The translations under genes and the position numbers were made by a program. A DNA stretch of 64,000 nt from Nitratireductor luteus (GTDB lineage: Bacteria > Pseudomonadota > Alphaproteobacteria > Rhizobiales > Rhizobiaceae), in the NCBI RefSeq assembly GCF_026162365.1, contig NZ_JAOANW010000003.1, positions 28,924 through 92,923 on the forward strand, read 5' to 3'. The notes beneath the pieces were generated by a model that was not told where the DNA came from, ran no database searches, and saw only the letters and a list, made by a program, of their open reading frames with translations. Below, one piece after another: positions 19,104 to 28,436 of the stretch; the stretch's first letter is position 1, and every line of letters starts with the position of its first letter.

Positions 19104-21329
19104 ATGGCTGACTACAAGAACTTCACCGTCGAAACCGACGCCGACGGCATCGCACTCGTCACCTGGAACATGCCCGACCGCTCCATGAACGTCTTCACCG
19201 AAGAGGTGATGGACGAGCTGGAGAAGATAGTCGACAAGGTGGCGGGCGATGAGGCGATCAAGGGCGCGGTGATCACCTCGGGCAAGGAGACCTTTTCCGG
19301 CGGTGCCGACCTCACCATGCTGCAGAAGATGCTCGGTCTGTTCGAGACCGAAAAGAAGAAGGATCACGACAAGGCGATCAGGCTTCTGTTCGATGGCGCA
19401 GGCCGCATGAGCTGGTTGTGGCGCAAGCTCGAGACCTCCGGCAAACCGTGGGTTTCGGCCATCAACGGCACCTGCATGGGCGGCGCGTTCGAGCTGTCGC
19501 TTGCCTGTCATGGCCGCGTGGCCGCCGATAGCGACAAGGTCAAGATGGCGCTGCCCGAGGTCAAGGTAGGCATCTTTCCCGGCGCGGGCGGCACCCAGCG
19601 CGTGCCGCGGCTCGCCAATACGCAGGAAGCCCTGCAGATGCTGACGACCGGCCAGAGCCTTTCGCCCAAGAAGGCGAAGTCCATGGGGCTGATCCACGAG
19701 GTCGTGCCGCCGAAGAAGCTGGTGGAAGCGGCGAAGAAGATGATCAAGGACGGGCTCAAGCCGGTCCAGCCCTGGGACGAGAAGGGCTTCAAGCTGCCGG
19801 GCGGCCCCGTCTATTCCGCCGCGGGCGCCAATCTGTGGCCGCCGGCGATCGCTATCCTGCGCCGCGAGACCTACGGCAACTACCCCGCCGCGACCGCGAT
19901 CCTGAAATGCGTCTATGAGGGGCTTCTGGTGCCTTTCGACACCGCGCTCACCATCGAGCAACGCTATTTCACCGAGATCATGCAGACGACCGAAGCGAAG
20001 ATGATGATCCGCTCGCTGTTCGTCTCCCTGCAGGAGCTCAACAAGGGTGCACGCCGGCCCGTGGACGTGCCGGCCAGGAAGCTGAAGAAGGTCGGCGTCC
20101 TCGGCGCCGGCTTCATGGGGGCGGGCATCGCCTTCGTCACCGCCAAGGCGGGTATCCCCGTGGTTCTCATCGACCGCGACCAGGAAGCCGCCGACAAGGG
20201 CAAGGCCCACTCGGCGAAGCTGATGGACGCGCTCATCAAGAAGGGCCGGGCGAGCGAGGCCGACAAGGAGAAGCTGCTGTCGCTGATTACGGCCACGCCC
20301 GACTATCAGGAGTTGGACGGCGCCGGCCTCGTCATCGAGGCGGTGTTCGAGGATTCGGCCATCAAGAAGGAAGCGACGGAGAAGGCCGAGGCCGTGCTGA
20401 AATCCTCGGCGATCTTCGCTTCCAACACCTCGACCATTCCCATCACCAGCCTGGCGAAGAACACTAAGCGACCGAAGAACTTCATCGGCATCCACTTCTT
20501 CTCACCCGTCGACAAGATGATGCTGGTCGAGATCATCATGGGCAAGCGCACCGGCGACAAGGCTTTGGCGGTGGCGATGGACTATGTCCGCGCGATCAGG
20601 AAGACGCCCATCGTCGTCAACGACACACGCGGCTTCTACGTCAATCGTTGTGTGCTGCGCTACATGCAGGAAGCTTTCTCGATGCTCATCGAGGGCGTTC
20701 CTGCCCCCATGATCGAGAATGGCGCGAAGATGGCCGGCATGCCCGTCGGGCCGCTGGCGCTCACGGACGAGACGGCCATCGATCTCGCCCAGAAGATCAT
20801 GAAGCAGACCATCCGCGATCTCGGCGAAAAGGCCGTGGACCCGCGGCACATGGAATTGATCGACACCATGGTCGACAAGCACGGCCGCCATGGCCGCAAG
20901 AACGGCAAGGGCTTCTACGACTATCCAGAAAAGCCTGCCAAGAAGCATCTGTGGCCGGGGCTGAAGGAGCTTTATCGGCAGAAGCGGGCCGAGGCCGTGG
21001 ACATCGAGGAGGTCAAGCAGCGCCTGCTCGTTACCATTGCACTGGAGGCTGCCCGCGTGATGGAGGAGGGCATCGTCACCGACCCGCGCGAAGCCGATGT
21101 CGGCTCCATCCTCGCCTTCGGCTTTGCGCCCTACACGGGCGGGGCGCTGTCCTATATCGACGGCATGGGCGCGGCCCGTTTCGTCGCGCTCGCCAAGCGC
21201 CTGCAGAAGAAATACGGCAAGGGCTTCAAGCCGCCGAAGCTGCTGGTCGAGATGGCCGAGAGCGGCGAGACCTTCTACCAGCGCTTCGCGCCGGAGAGTG
21301 CGGGTGAGGTGAGAAAGAAGGCTGCTTAG
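19104..21329 (+). CDS. FadB/FadJ-like enoyl-CoA hydratase/3-hydroxyacyl-CoA dehydrogenase
   Basis: 741 residues, two enzymes fused. The crotonase domain (residues 1-200) has the oxyanion-hole stretch FSGGADL and the catalytic glutamates in [14 protein letters not shown] and [15 protein letters not shown]. The NAD-binding domain starts near residue 330 with [14 protein letters not shown], followed by [17 protein letters not shown] and a C-terminal 3HCDH domain. It hydrates enoyl-CoA and oxidises the product to ketoacyl-CoA for the thiolase encoded just upstream. Ribosome site GGAGGAAG before the ATG. Confidence 0.95.
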   Translation: MADYKNFTVETDADGIALVTWNMPDRSMNVFTEEVMDELEKIVDKVAGDEAIKGAVITSGKETFSGGADLTMLQKMLGLFETEKKKDHDKAIRLLFDGAGRMSWLWRKLETSGKPWVSAINGTCMGGAFELSLACHGRVAADSDKVKMALPEVKVGIFPGAGGTQRVPRLANTQEALQMLTTGQSLSPKKAKSMGLIHEVVPPKKLVEAAKKMIKDGLKPVQPWDEKGFKLPGGPVYSAAGANLWPPAIAILRRETYGNYPAATAILKCVYEGLLVPFDTALTIEQRYFTEIMQTTEAKMMIRSLFVSLQELNKGARRPVDVPARKLKKVGVLGAGFMGAGIAFVTAKAGIPVVLIDRDQEAADKGKAHSAKLMDALIKKGRASEADKEKLLSLITATPDYQELDGAGLVIEAVFEDSAIKKEATEKAEAVLKSSAIFASNTSTIPITSLAKNTKRPKNFIGIHFFSPVDKMMLVEIIMGKRTGDKALAVAMDYVRAIRKTPIVVNDTRGFYVNRCVLRYMQEAFSMLIEGVPAPMIENGAKMAGMPVGPLALTDETAIDLAQKIMKQTIRDLGEKAVDPRHMELIDTMVDKHGRHGRKNGKGFYDYPEKPAKKHLWPGLKELYRQKRAEAVDIEEVKQRLLVTIALEAARVMEEGIVTDPREADVGSILAFGFAPYTGGALSYIDGMGAARFVALAKRLQKKYGKGFKPPKLLVEMAESGETFYQRFAPESAGEVRKKAA

Positions 21330-21410
21330 CGGCGGGTCTGACGCTCCCTCGCCGCAGAAGGTGCAGGCGGGCGAGGTCCGGGCTGTGCTCTACGCTGTTC
21401 TGCCAATGGG

Positions 21411-21438
21411 TCCCGGATAACCCTTCGGGTTTCCGGGA
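21411..21438. repeat. Short GC-rich hairpin element
   Basis: TCCCGGA (21411-21417) and AACCC (21419-21423) pair with GGGTT (21427-21431) and TCCGGGA (21432-21438) around a TTC loop. No T-tract follows. The form (TCCCGGAT...TTCCGGGATGACG) resembles a palindromic unit often seen between rhizobial genes; it may also help end the upstream operon transcript. Confidence 0.55.
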
Positions 21439-21503
21439 TGACGATGGCGGTGCGCTGCTTCTCGCCTTTGTCATGCAACACCTGTTACCGAGGGAAGACG
21501 ACC

Positions 21504-22049
21504 ATGTATGTCTGGATGCGCCTCCTGCGGGTTGCGGCGACGCGCGGCCGCCGTGGACCGTATCGGATGGGGGACGAGGGGCGGCTGTCCTTTCGCTGCC
21601 TTCCCACCGACATCGACACGAACGTTCATCTCAACAATGCCCGCTACATGATGCTGGCCGACATGGGCCGCATCGACATCTTCCTGCGCAGCGGGCTGGT
21701 GGGCGCGGCGCGCAAGCATGGCTGGGCTCCGCTTCTGGGCGGCCTTCAGGTGGCCTATGTGCGCGAGATCGGTCTTTGGAAACGCTTCGATGTCATTTCA
21801 ACCATCGAGACATGGGAAGGCACGCAGGTGCTCGGCCAGCATCGTTTCGTGCTGGAGGACGGCCGCACCGCGGCCATCGTCATGACCACGGGTGGCATCT
21901 ACGATTTCGCAAACCGGCGTTTCATGCCGGTCGACGAAGTGGTGCGGACCATCGGCCATGACGCACCGCCGCGCCCGCCAAATGCCGAGGAGAGGGGCTT
22001 CATGGCATCTCACGAAGGACTGCGGGCGCGGGCAAAATTGCCCGCCTGA
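21504..22049 (+). CDS. Acyl-CoA thioesterase-like hotdog protein
   Basis: 181 residues from ATG 21504, behind AGGGAAGACG. Hotdog-fold thioesterase family: the region DIDTNVHLNNARYMMLADMGRIDIF is the characteristic DxNxHxNNxxY stretch, and WEGTQVLGQHRFVLEDGRTAA forms the later strands. It lies 174 bp after the FadB-like gene and may end the beta-oxidation group, releasing free acids from acyl-CoA; the substrate is unknown. Confidence 0.85.
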   Translation: MYVWMRLLRVAATRGRRGPYRMGDEGRLSFRCLPTDIDTNVHLNNARYMMLADMGRIDIFLRSGLVGAARKHGWAPLLGGLQVAYVREIGLWKRFDVISTIETWEGTQVLGQHRFVLEDGRTAAIVMTTGGIYDFANRRFMPVDEVVRTIGHDAPPRPPNAEERGFMASHEGLRARAKLPA

Positions 22050-22104
22050 AAATTATCCGGCCTTTCCGCGGCGGCGTGCGGCCGCTACCTTTGGCTGATC
22101 GTCT

Positions 22105-22200
22105 AGAGCGCCATGCGTCCTTTCGGAGGCACAAAGGACGCTCTATCTTAATCTTGTTGTTTTTTCGCATTCATGCGGACGCCAGATGATTCCATCTGGC
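22105..22200. repeat. Rhizobial palindromic intergenic mosaic element
   Basis: Three hairpins in series: AGAGCG...CGTCCTTT (22105-22123) against AAAGGACGCTCT (22133-22144); CGCAT/ATGCG (22166-22177); GCCAGATG/CATCTGGC (22181-22200, ATTC loop). The 'TCTAGAGCG..GCGTCCTTT...AAAGGACGCTCT' module is a dispersed element familiar from Rhizobium and Mesorhizobium intergenic DNA. It fills most of the gap between the thioesterase and isomerase genes. Confidence 0.7.
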
Positions 22201-22231
22201 TGCAAAATGCTTGAAACCGGGAGCCGCTTCC

Positions 22232-22849
22232 ATGTCTGCAGCCGTCGACTACTACGTTACATCCGTATCGCCCTTCACCTATCTGGGTCATCAGTCGTTG
22301 CGGGCGGTGGCGCAGAAGCATGGCGTCACGCTCAACGTGAAGCCGGTGAACCTGGTGCGCGTCTGGGAGGTCTCGGGCGCGGTTCCGCCGGTAAAGCGCC
22401 CGCCCGTGCGCCAGCGCCTGCGGCTTGTGGAACTGCAGCGCATTGCCGATTACCGCGGAATGCCGATCAATCCGCGGCCGAAGCACTGGCCGGTCGATGC
22501 GGCCCTTGCCGACCACACGATCATAGCTCTGGTGGAGGCCGGCCACGACCCGTTGAGCTATATGGAGCGCGTCTTTGCCGCTGTCTGGGCCAACGAGGAA
22601 GACGTCACGGACGAGGAAGTGCTGTCGAAATACCTGGAGGCCGAGGGTTTCGACGCGAAAAGGATCCTGGCGGCCGCCCATGAACCGAAGGCGGCGGAAA
22701 TCCGCGAGCGCAATGCACAGGAAGCCATCGAAGCCGATGTCGTCGGCGTTCCCGCTTTCGTCTTGAATGGAGAGGCGTTCTGGGGGCAGGATCGTGTCGA
22801 ATATCTCGATCATGCGCTGGCGACAGGAAGGCCGCCGATCACCGTCTGA
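22232..22849 (+). CDS. 2-hydroxychromene-2-carboxylate isomerase family protein (DsbA/GST-kappa fold)
   Basis: 205 residues from ATG 22232 behind GGGAG. A thioredoxin-fold HCCA isomerase: the N-terminal VDYYVTSVSPFTYLG has Ser in place of the CxxC of DsbA, and the C-terminal VVGVPAFVLNGEAFWGQDRVEYL is family-typical. In naphthalene degraders the enzyme isomerises a ring-opened intermediate with glutathione; no such pathway is visible here, so the true substrate is unknown. Confidence 0.88.
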   Translation: MSAAVDYYVTSVSPFTYLGHQSLRAVAQKHGVTLNVKPVNLVRVWEVSGAVPPVKRPPVRQRLRLVELQRIADYRGMPINPRPKHWPVDAALADHTIIALVEAGHDPLSYMERVFAAVWANEEDVTDEEVLSKYLEAEGFDAKRILAAAHEPKAAEIRERNAQEAIEADVVGVPAFVLNGEAFWGQDRVEYLDHALATGRPPITV

Positions 22850-22945
22850 CATGTCAGTTCGATGGACAAGGAGATGCTAAGGCGCTAGAACTATCTCAAA
22901 GGCATTTTTTCCTGTGCCGGTTCTATACGTCTGGGGGAGACGCAC

Positions 22946-23593
22946 GTGCTATCGCACGAAAAGGTCTGGGCCGCCATCGATGCGCTCGCGGCGCGTCATT
23001 CGCTGTCCGTTTCGGGCCTCGCGCGCAAGGCGGGGCTCGATTCGACCGCCTTCAACAAATCCAAGCGCTGCTCCGTCGATGGCCGCCCCCGCTGGCCTTC
23101 GACCGAATCCCTTGCCAAGGTAATCGATGCGACCGGCGCGACACTGGACGATTTTCTGCGGCTGGTGAAAGGCAGCGAAGCCACGCCCGACCAATACGGT
23201 CTGCCGCCCGCCACCGTCCCGCTGCTCGGCTTCGCGCAGGCCGGCGCTGGCGGCTTCTTCGACGATGCGGGGTTTCCGGCGGGTGAGGGCTGGGAACATG
23301 TGGAACTCCCCGGTTCCCACCGGGAGGGGTCTTATGCGCTCCAGGTGCAGGGCGATTCCATGTTACCGCTCTACCGCGACGGCGACACGTTGATTGTCGA
23401 GCCCGGGGCTGCCGTCCGGCGCGGCGACCGGGTCGTGGTCAAGTCCGCTTCCGGCGAAGTCATGGCCAAGGTGCTTCTGCGCAGGACCCAGACACAGATC
23501 GAACTCCTGTCGCTGAATGTCGACCACCCCAATCGTGTTTTCGCCCCGAACGAGGTGGAATGGATGGCGCGCATCGTATGGGCAAGCCAGTAG
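22946..23593 (+). CDS. S24-family (LexA/CI-like) helix-turn-helix repressor
   Basis: 215 residues from a GTG behind GGGGGAGA. The N-terminal HTH (residues 5-70) reads SVSGLARKAGLDSTAFNKSKRC. A LexA-like serine peptidase domain fills residues 90-215, with the catalytic serine in VQGDSMLPLYRDGD and lysine in GEVMAKVLLRR. No obvious Ala-Gly autocleavage site like LexA's is seen (closest is FAQAGAGG near residue 95). Such proteins are widespread, non-prophage regulators in Rhizobiales. It overlaps the next gene. Confidence 0.88.
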   Translation: MLSHEKVWAAIDALAARHSLSVSGLARKAGLDSTAFNKSKRCSVDGRPRWPSTESLAKVIDATGATLDDFLRLVKGSEATPDQYGLPPATVPLLGFAQAGAGGFFDDAGFPAGEGWEHVELPGSHREGSYALQVQGDSMLPLYRDGDTLIVEPGAAVRRGDRVVVKSASGEVMAKVLLRRTQTQIELLSLNVDHPNRVFAPNEVEWMARIVWASQ

Positions 23594-24180
23594 GCCGATC
23601 CGTTATGCGCTGTCTCGCGGGCGCCCTGGCGGTGGCCGCTGCCGGCGCGGCCGAGGCGCAGGATAGTGGCGTCCGGATCATTGCGCCCGAGATTGTCGCC
23701 CCGCCTTTGATCGCACCGCAAGCGCTTGAGCGAACTGAACCGAGGGAGCCGCTGAACCCGCTGGCGGACGGTTCGGACAGGCTGGGAGAAAATCCCGATC
23801 GCCTGTTTCACCCGGTAGTGCTTGCTGCGGGCCATGTTTCGGCCAACGGCCGCGACATCGTGCTTGATTCCATCAAGGTCGTCGATGCGGACCAGGTTTG
23901 CGATGCTCGGCATGGGGGAACCTGGCCTTGTGGCAGGCACGCGCGGACCGCGTTCCGCCTGTGGCTGCGCGGCCGGGCGCTGGCCTGCGATCCGGCCGAC
24001 GAGAACGCTGGCGACGGCAAAGCCGAGAAGCACGTTGCGCACTGCGTGGTGGGCCAAGAGGATCCGGCCGCCTGGCTGGTAACGCAGGGCTGGGCGCTCG
24101 CCTCTCCCGGTGGACCCTATGAAAAGCTGGAAGAAGAAGCACGCGAGGCTCGCCGCGGCATATTCGGTGGCAGGCCGTGA
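23578..24180 (+). CDS. Exported SNase/thermonuclease-like protein
   Basis: 200 residues from ATG 23578, which lies inside the end of the S24 gene (an ATG at 23605 is also possible). Signal peptide MRCLAGALAVAAAGAAEA, then a proline-rich linker and a C-terminal domain with the staphylococcal-nuclease-like pattern VVDADQVCDARHG...CGRHARTAFRLWLRG...AAWLVTQGWAL. The usual catalytic Arg/Glu/Arg set is not clear, so nuclease activity is doubtful. Secreted or periplasmic; role unknown. Confidence 0.75.
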   Translation: MGKPVGRSVMRCLAGALAVAAAGAAEAQDSGVRIIAPEIVAPPLIAPQALERTEPREPLNPLADGSDRLGENPDRLFHPVVLAAGHVSANGRDIVLDSIKVVDADQVCDARHGGTWPCGRHARTAFRLWLRGRALACDPADENAGDGKAEKHVAHCVVGQEDPAAWLVTQGWALASPGGPYEKLEEEAREARRGIFGGRP

Positions 24181-24191
24181 AATCTGGATCG

Positions 24192-24284
24192 TTCCACCGT
24201 TTCAGGGAAATGGTGGAATGATCCGACTGTGTGATTTTACGCGATCGCGGACGGGAAAACGGTTGCCATTTTTCCCGGAATTGC
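24192..24284. repeat. Dispersed palindromic repeat, copy 1
   Basis: Contains hairpin CCACC/GGTGG (24194-24216) and hairpin CGGGAAAA/TTTTCCCG (24252-24277). The stretch shares the pattern TT-C-ACC-TTTCA--GAAA-GGT...TGATTTTAC-C--T-CGGACGG-AAAAC with 57525-57615, so the window holds two diverged copies. It fills the gap between the SNase-like gene and lysK. Confidence 0.7.
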
Positions 24285-25931
24285 TCAGGCGCCGAGTTCA
24301 CCTTTCAGCGCCTTATCGATGAGCGCGCGGGTTTCGGCAATGCCGTAGAGTGCGACGAAGGAGCCGAAGCGCGGTCCGCGCTCCTGGCCTAGCAGCACTT
24401 GGTAGATCATCTGGAAGAACGCAACCGAGACGCCGGGGCCGCCGCTGGGGCTCTTCTTGTTGTGGTCCTGATAGCGCTCGATCCCGCGCGCCACGTCGAG
24501 CGCCGCGTTCTGGATGGTCTCGCCGTCGGCATCCGCGGGCAGTTCGCCGAGCTTGGCCGAAAGCGCTTCGAGCGCCTGGCGTTCCACCGCATCCGGAGCC
24601 CGGTAGTCCTTCTTCACGAAGTCGCGGAAATACTGGATCGCATAACCGATGAGCTTGTCGAGATGGGGGTGCGTCTCCGGTGTCGTGCCCGGCGCGTAGT
24701 TGGAGATGAAACCCCACATGACCGTCGGATTCTCCGGGTTCGAGGCTGTTGCCAGATTGAGCAGCAGCGAGAACGGCACAGGCAGGTCGAGCTGAGGCGG
24801 GTTGCCGTCATGGATATGCCAGACCGGGTTGGTGAGCTGCGCCGCCGCATCCTGCTTCGGATAGGCGGCCAGAAACGCGTAATATTCATCGACGGCCCGC
24901 GGAATGACGTCGAAATAGAGCTTCTTCGCCGTCCTGGGCTTTTGGTACATGTAAAGAGCGAGGCTCTCCGTCGGTGCATAGGTCAGCCACTCGTCGATAG
25001 TGAGCCCGTTGCCCTTGGACTTGGAGATCTTCTGCCCGTTCTCGTCGAGGAAGAGCTCATAGATGAAGTGCTCCGGCGCCCGCCCCCCGAGGATCTCGCA
25101 GATGCGGTCATAGAGCGCGGCGTTGGGCCCGTGATCCTTGCCGAACATCTCGAAGTCGACGCCGAGCGCCGCCCAGCGCATGCCAAAATCCGGCTTCCAC
25201 TGCATTTTCACCCGGCCGCCCGTCACCGGCACCGTCGTCTCGGTGCCATCCTCGTCATCAAAGGTGATGGTCCCGTCTTTGGCGTTCACATGCTTCATCG
25301 GCACATAGAGCACGCGGCCGGTCTTGGGCGAGATCGGCAGAAACGGGCTGTAGGTCGCCTGTCGCTCCTCGCCGAGTGTGGGCAGCATAGCCGCCATGAT
25401 CTCGTCATAGCGCTCGACGGCACGCAACAGCACCTCGTCGAAGCGTCCCGACTTGTAGTAGTCGGTGGCGCTCGCGAACTCGTACTCGAAGCCGAACGTG
25501 TCGAGGAAGCGGCGCAGTATGGCGTTGTTGTGGTCGCCAAAGCTCTTGTAGTCGCTGCGGAACGGATTGGGCACTGCCGTCAGCGGCTGATGCATGTAGG
25601 GCGCAAGTTCTGCCGGATCCGGCACGTTGTCCGGAATCTTGCGCATTCCGTCCATGTCGTCCGAAAAGCAGAGAAGCCGTGTCTCGACCTTGTCCCCGGT
25701 TAGCACCCGGAAGGCATGACGCACCATGGAGGTGCGCGCCACCTCGCCGAACGTGCCGATATGCGGCAGACCAGAAGGGCCATAGCCTGTCTCGAACAGC
25801 ACGGTTTTCGGGAAGCCGGTCGCCTCGTAGCGTTTGACGATCTTGCGCGCCTCTTCGAACGGCCAGGCTTTGCTCACGGCGGTCGCCGTAAGCAGTTCGG
25901 ACGTAAGATCAAGCGCGGTCGTCGTCGTCAT
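24285..25931 (-). CDS. lysK: Lysine--tRNA ligase, class I
   Basis: 548 residues from ATG 25931 (GGAAAGCGGAA upstream; frame open to 25994). Charges tRNA-Lys. It is the class I (archaeal-type) LysRS, not class II LysS: it has the HIGH-like HIGTFGE near residue 58 and KISKSKGN near residue 285, with the Rossmann fold of class I enzymes. Alphaproteobacteria commonly use this form. Monocistronic by appearance, flanked by a palindromic repeat downstream. Confidence 0.95.
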   Translation of the reverse strand: MTTTTALDLTSELLTATAVSKAWPFEEARKIVKRYEATGFPKTVLFETGYGPSGLPHIGTFGEVARTSMVRHAFRVLTGDKVETRLLCFSDDMDGMRKIPDNVPDPAELAPYMHQPLTAVPNPFRSDYKSFGDHNNAILRRFLDTFGFEYEFASATDYYKSGRFDEVLLRAVERYDEIMAAMLPTLGEERQATYSPFLPISPKTGRVLYVPMKHVNAKDGTITFDDEDGTETTVPVTGGRVKMQWKPDFGMRWAALGVDFEMFGKDHGPNAALYDRICEILGGRAPEHFIYELFLDENGQKISKSKGNGLTIDEWLTYAPTESLALYMYQKPRTAKKLYFDVIPRAVDEYYAFLAAYPKQDAAAQLTNPVWHIHDGNPPQLDLPVPFSLLLNLATASNPENPTVMWGFISNYAPGTTPETHPHLDKLIGYAIQYFRDFVKKDYRAPDAVERQALEALSAKLGELPADADGETIQNAALDVARGIERYQDHNKKSPSGGPGVSVAFFQMIYQVLLGQERGPRFGSFVALYGIAETRALIDKALKGELGA

Positions 25932-26098
25932 TTCCGCTTTCCATGGGTTGGAGGGATGTTTTAAGGGCCAAGCTGTTAAGGCTGACGCGACCACGCGTCA
26001 ATCTTAACCGCGTTTTTCATTGCAGCCAGCCGCACGGCTTCTTACCTTCAACGCGCCCGCCGCGCCGCGCCGGGACCATTCCGAAGAGAGGGAATCCC

Positions 26099-26518
26099 AT
26101 GACCGCCGATCCATCCCCCCATGAGGCACTCATCTATCTGATGGTTGTCATGTCGGCGGCCGACCGCGACATGACCGACGCCGAACTTGGCCGCATCGGG
26201 AATATGATCCGCACGCTCCCTGTCTTTCGGGAGTTCGACCAGAACCGCATCATCGAGGTCGCTACCCAGTGCCAGCAGATACTGCAGAAGGATGACGGAA
26301 TGGAGAGAATCCTGACCCTTGTGCGCGAGACCGTCCCAAGATCGCTTCACGACACCGCCTATGCGGTGGCCGTCGAGGTTGCCGCGGCGGATCTGCATGT
26401 CGAACCCGAGGAAAGGCGCATGCTTCAGATCGTGCGTAACCGCCTCCATCTGGAACCGCTGGTGGCCGCTGCCATCGAGCGCGCCGCCGAGGCCCGCCAC
26501 CGCCGTCTGGTGTCGTGA
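26099..26518 (+). CDS. TerB family protein
   Basis: 139 residues from ATG 26099 behind GAGAGGGAA. All-helical TerB-like domain: LMVVMSAADRDMTDAELGRIGNMIRTL at the start and VEVAAADLHVEPEERRMLQIVRNRL at the end, with the paired acidic ADxDxxxxE motifs that bind metal in TerB. TerB was named from tellurite-resistance loci, but isolated copies like this one have no established role. Confidence 0.85.
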   Translation: MTADPSPHEALIYLMVVMSAADRDMTDAELGRIGNMIRTLPVFREFDQNRIIEVATQCQQILQKDDGMERILTLVRETVPRSLHDTAYAVAVEVAAADLHVEPEERRMLQIVRNRLHLEPLVAAAIERAAEARHRRLVS

Positions 26519-26576
26519 TACGCCGTTCAAAAGGTTGTGACTGGCAAAGCAGGCCTTTGCGCACGATATAGCCGGC

Positions 26577-27440
26577 ATGAACGAAGTCATGTTCTCCGAG
26601 GCGGCAATCAGGCTGGGCGCATTCGCGGCAATCTTTATCGCGATGGCCGTCTACGAATTGTGGTCGCCCCGGCTGGAGCGGGACGAAATGGCCGGCGCCT
26701 GGAAAGCGCGGCGCTGGTTCACCAATCTCTCGCTCGTGCTCATCTCTTCGGCGGCATTGCGCGTCGTATTTCCGGCTGCGGCCGTCGGTACGGCGCTCTG
26801 GGCTGAGGCGCGCGGATGGGGATTGTTCCCGGCACTGGGCGTGTCGCCGCTGGTGGCCGGCATCGTGTCCTTCGTGATCCTGGATTTCGCGGTCTGGCTG
26901 GAGCATGTGGCCAGCCACAAGATACCGCTCCTGTGGCGCATCCATCGAATGCATCATGCCGACAACGGCTTCGACGTCACCACCGGGTTGCGGTTTCACC
27001 CGCTGGAGATCTTGATCTCGATGATGTGGAAAGCCGCCGTCGTGGTCGCGCTCGGGGCGCCCGTCCTAGCGGTGCTCGCCTTCGAGATCGTGCTCAACGG
27101 CACGTCTATGTTCACCCATTCGAATATAGGATTGCCCAGTCGCCTGGACCGCATCATCCGGCGTGTTGTGGTGACGCCAGACATGCACCGCGTCCACCAT
27201 TCCTCCATCAACACCGAGACCGATTCCAATTACGGTTTCAATCTGTCTGTATGGGACCGGCTGTTCCGCACCTATGTCGCCCAGCCGAGGCTGGGTCATG
27301 AAGGTATGAAGATCGGGCTGGATGATTATAGGGGATGGTCGACAGCCACCCTTTTATGGGCATTGGCGCTGCCGTTCCGTGCACTGCAGCCACGCCGTCC
27401 GCAGGACGAGTCAGTAGAAGCCACCCGGAAAATAACGTAG
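26577..27440 (+). CDS. Sterol desaturase/fatty acid hydroxylase family protein
   Basis: 287 residues, about four membrane spans. The di-iron histidine motifs are present: HVASHK, HRMHHADN and HRVHHSSI. The family includes lipid C-hydroxylases and desaturases, so it likely modifies a membrane lipid. The last 30 bp overlap the 3' end of the convergent solute-binding gene. Confidence 0.9.
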   Translation: MNEVMFSEAAIRLGAFAAIFIAMAVYELWSPRLERDEMAGAWKARRWFTNLSLVLISSAALRVVFPAAAVGTALWAEARGWGLFPALGVSPLVAGIVSFVILDFAVWLEHVASHKIPLLWRIHRMHHADNGFDVTTGLRFHPLEILISMMWKAAVVVALGAPVLAVLAFEIVLNGTSMFTHSNIGLPSRLDRIIRRVVVTPDMHRVHHSSINTETDSNYGFNLSVWDRLFRTYVAQPRLGHEGMKIGLDDYRGWSTATLLWALALPFRALQPRRPQDESVEATRKIT

Positions 27441-28250
27441 GTAAAGCTCGTCGAAGGTTCCCGACAGCTCGATTTCCTGAAGGGCATAATCGAGCGCATC
27501 GGCCAGATGGGGGTGCTCGGGGTCGACGGCGATGGCCAGCCCCTGGCCAAGATATTCGGGCGCCAGATAGGGCCCGCCTAAGAACTTGCAGCATCCCTCC
27601 GCCTCTTCTCCGGCCAGCCAGAAGCCCAGACGCATGCCGTCTCCGAAGACTGCATCGATCCTCTCCGCTTTCAGGTCGGACATGAGCCATGAGGCCCGCG
27701 AATAGGTAACTGGGCGGGCGGAAGGGAACAGGTCGCGCAGCATTTCCTCATGGGCCGACGCGTCCAGTACGCCTACCCGCTGGCCATCGACGGCACGATG
27801 AACTGGCTCCTCCATCGAACTCTCGCGCGCGGCAAGGAAGCGGGCGGGAAACTGCAGATACGGGCGTGTGAAGGCGTAGGCCATCCGTCTGTCGCTCGTA
27901 ATCGCCAGCCCGGCGATGATGGCTTCCCCTTGACGGCTGGCAAGCGCCGGTTCCAGCTCGTTCCAGGGCAATGCCTGGATCTGGCAGCGCTCCGCTATCG
28001 CAAGAACGTCGCAGATCGCCCGCGACAGGTCGACATGAAAGCCAGACAGACGACCTTCCTCGTCGAGAAAGTTGAACGGGAAGAAATCAGTGGTGGTCAG
28101 AAATCGCAGGCGCGGCAGGCTGCTCAGATCCGGCTTCGCCAGCCGCTTCTTGGTTTCCCATACATGGGGTATTGCGACATCGGCGGAGACTTTGGCCGGG
28201 AGAGCCAAGACGAACAGCGCCAGCAATATCATCGCAAGTCTTCGCATCAT
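27411..28250 (-). CDS. Periplasmic solute-binding protein (family 3)
   Basis: 279 residues, with a signal peptide (MILLALFVLALPAKVSA). The mature part has the family 3 pattern: LRFLTTTDFFPFNFLDEEGRLSGFHVDLSRAI, DRRMAYAFTRPYL, and GVLDASAHEEML with the aspartate-rich hinge. It resembles amino-acid binding proteins, but no permease or ATPase gene is adjacent. Its ligand is unknown. The 3' end overlaps the sterol desaturase gene. Confidence 0.88.
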   Translation of the reverse strand: MMRRLAMILLALFVLALPAKVSADVAIPHVWETKKRLAKPDLSSLPRLRFLTTTDFFPFNFLDEEGRLSGFHVDLSRAICDVLAIAERCQIQALPWNELEPALASRQGEAIIAGLAITSDRRMAYAFTRPYLQFPARFLAARESSMEEPVHRAVDGQRVGVLDASAHEEMLRDLFPSARPVTYSRASWLMSDLKAERIDAVFGDGMRLGFWLAGEEAEGCCKFLGGPYLAPEYLGQGLAIAVDPEHPHLADALDYALQEIELSGTFDELYLRYFPGGFY

Positions 28251-28361
28251 ACCGTCCTTTGCCGCTGCACCGGTCTATACGGCTTTTGCGTCCTGTTGTG
28301 AACGACAACCCGTCTGCGATGAATATCGCCGGTTGCATTATCTGTATTGACGTCCGTCTAG

Positions 28362-28373
28362 ATTGTGCACAAT
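28362..28373. promoter_or_regulatory. Perfect 12-bp palindrome before the glycosyltransferase remnant
   Basis: ATTGTGCACAAT is self-complementary and sits 64 bp before the likely ATG at 28437, overlapping a possible promoter (TTGACG at 28347-28352, 17-nt spacer). The shape is that of a GntR- or FNR-like operator; the binding protein is unknown. Confidence 0.4.
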
Positions 28374-28436
28374 ATCTCTACCGGAAGGCCCCCTTGGGGA
28401 TACGGTGCGGATCTTCCACTTGAAGCGGGGGCATTC

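Noticed and set aside
24399..25703. 434-codon plus-strand frame opposite lysK
   Set aside because: Antisense shadow of an essential, fully conserved synthetase gene.
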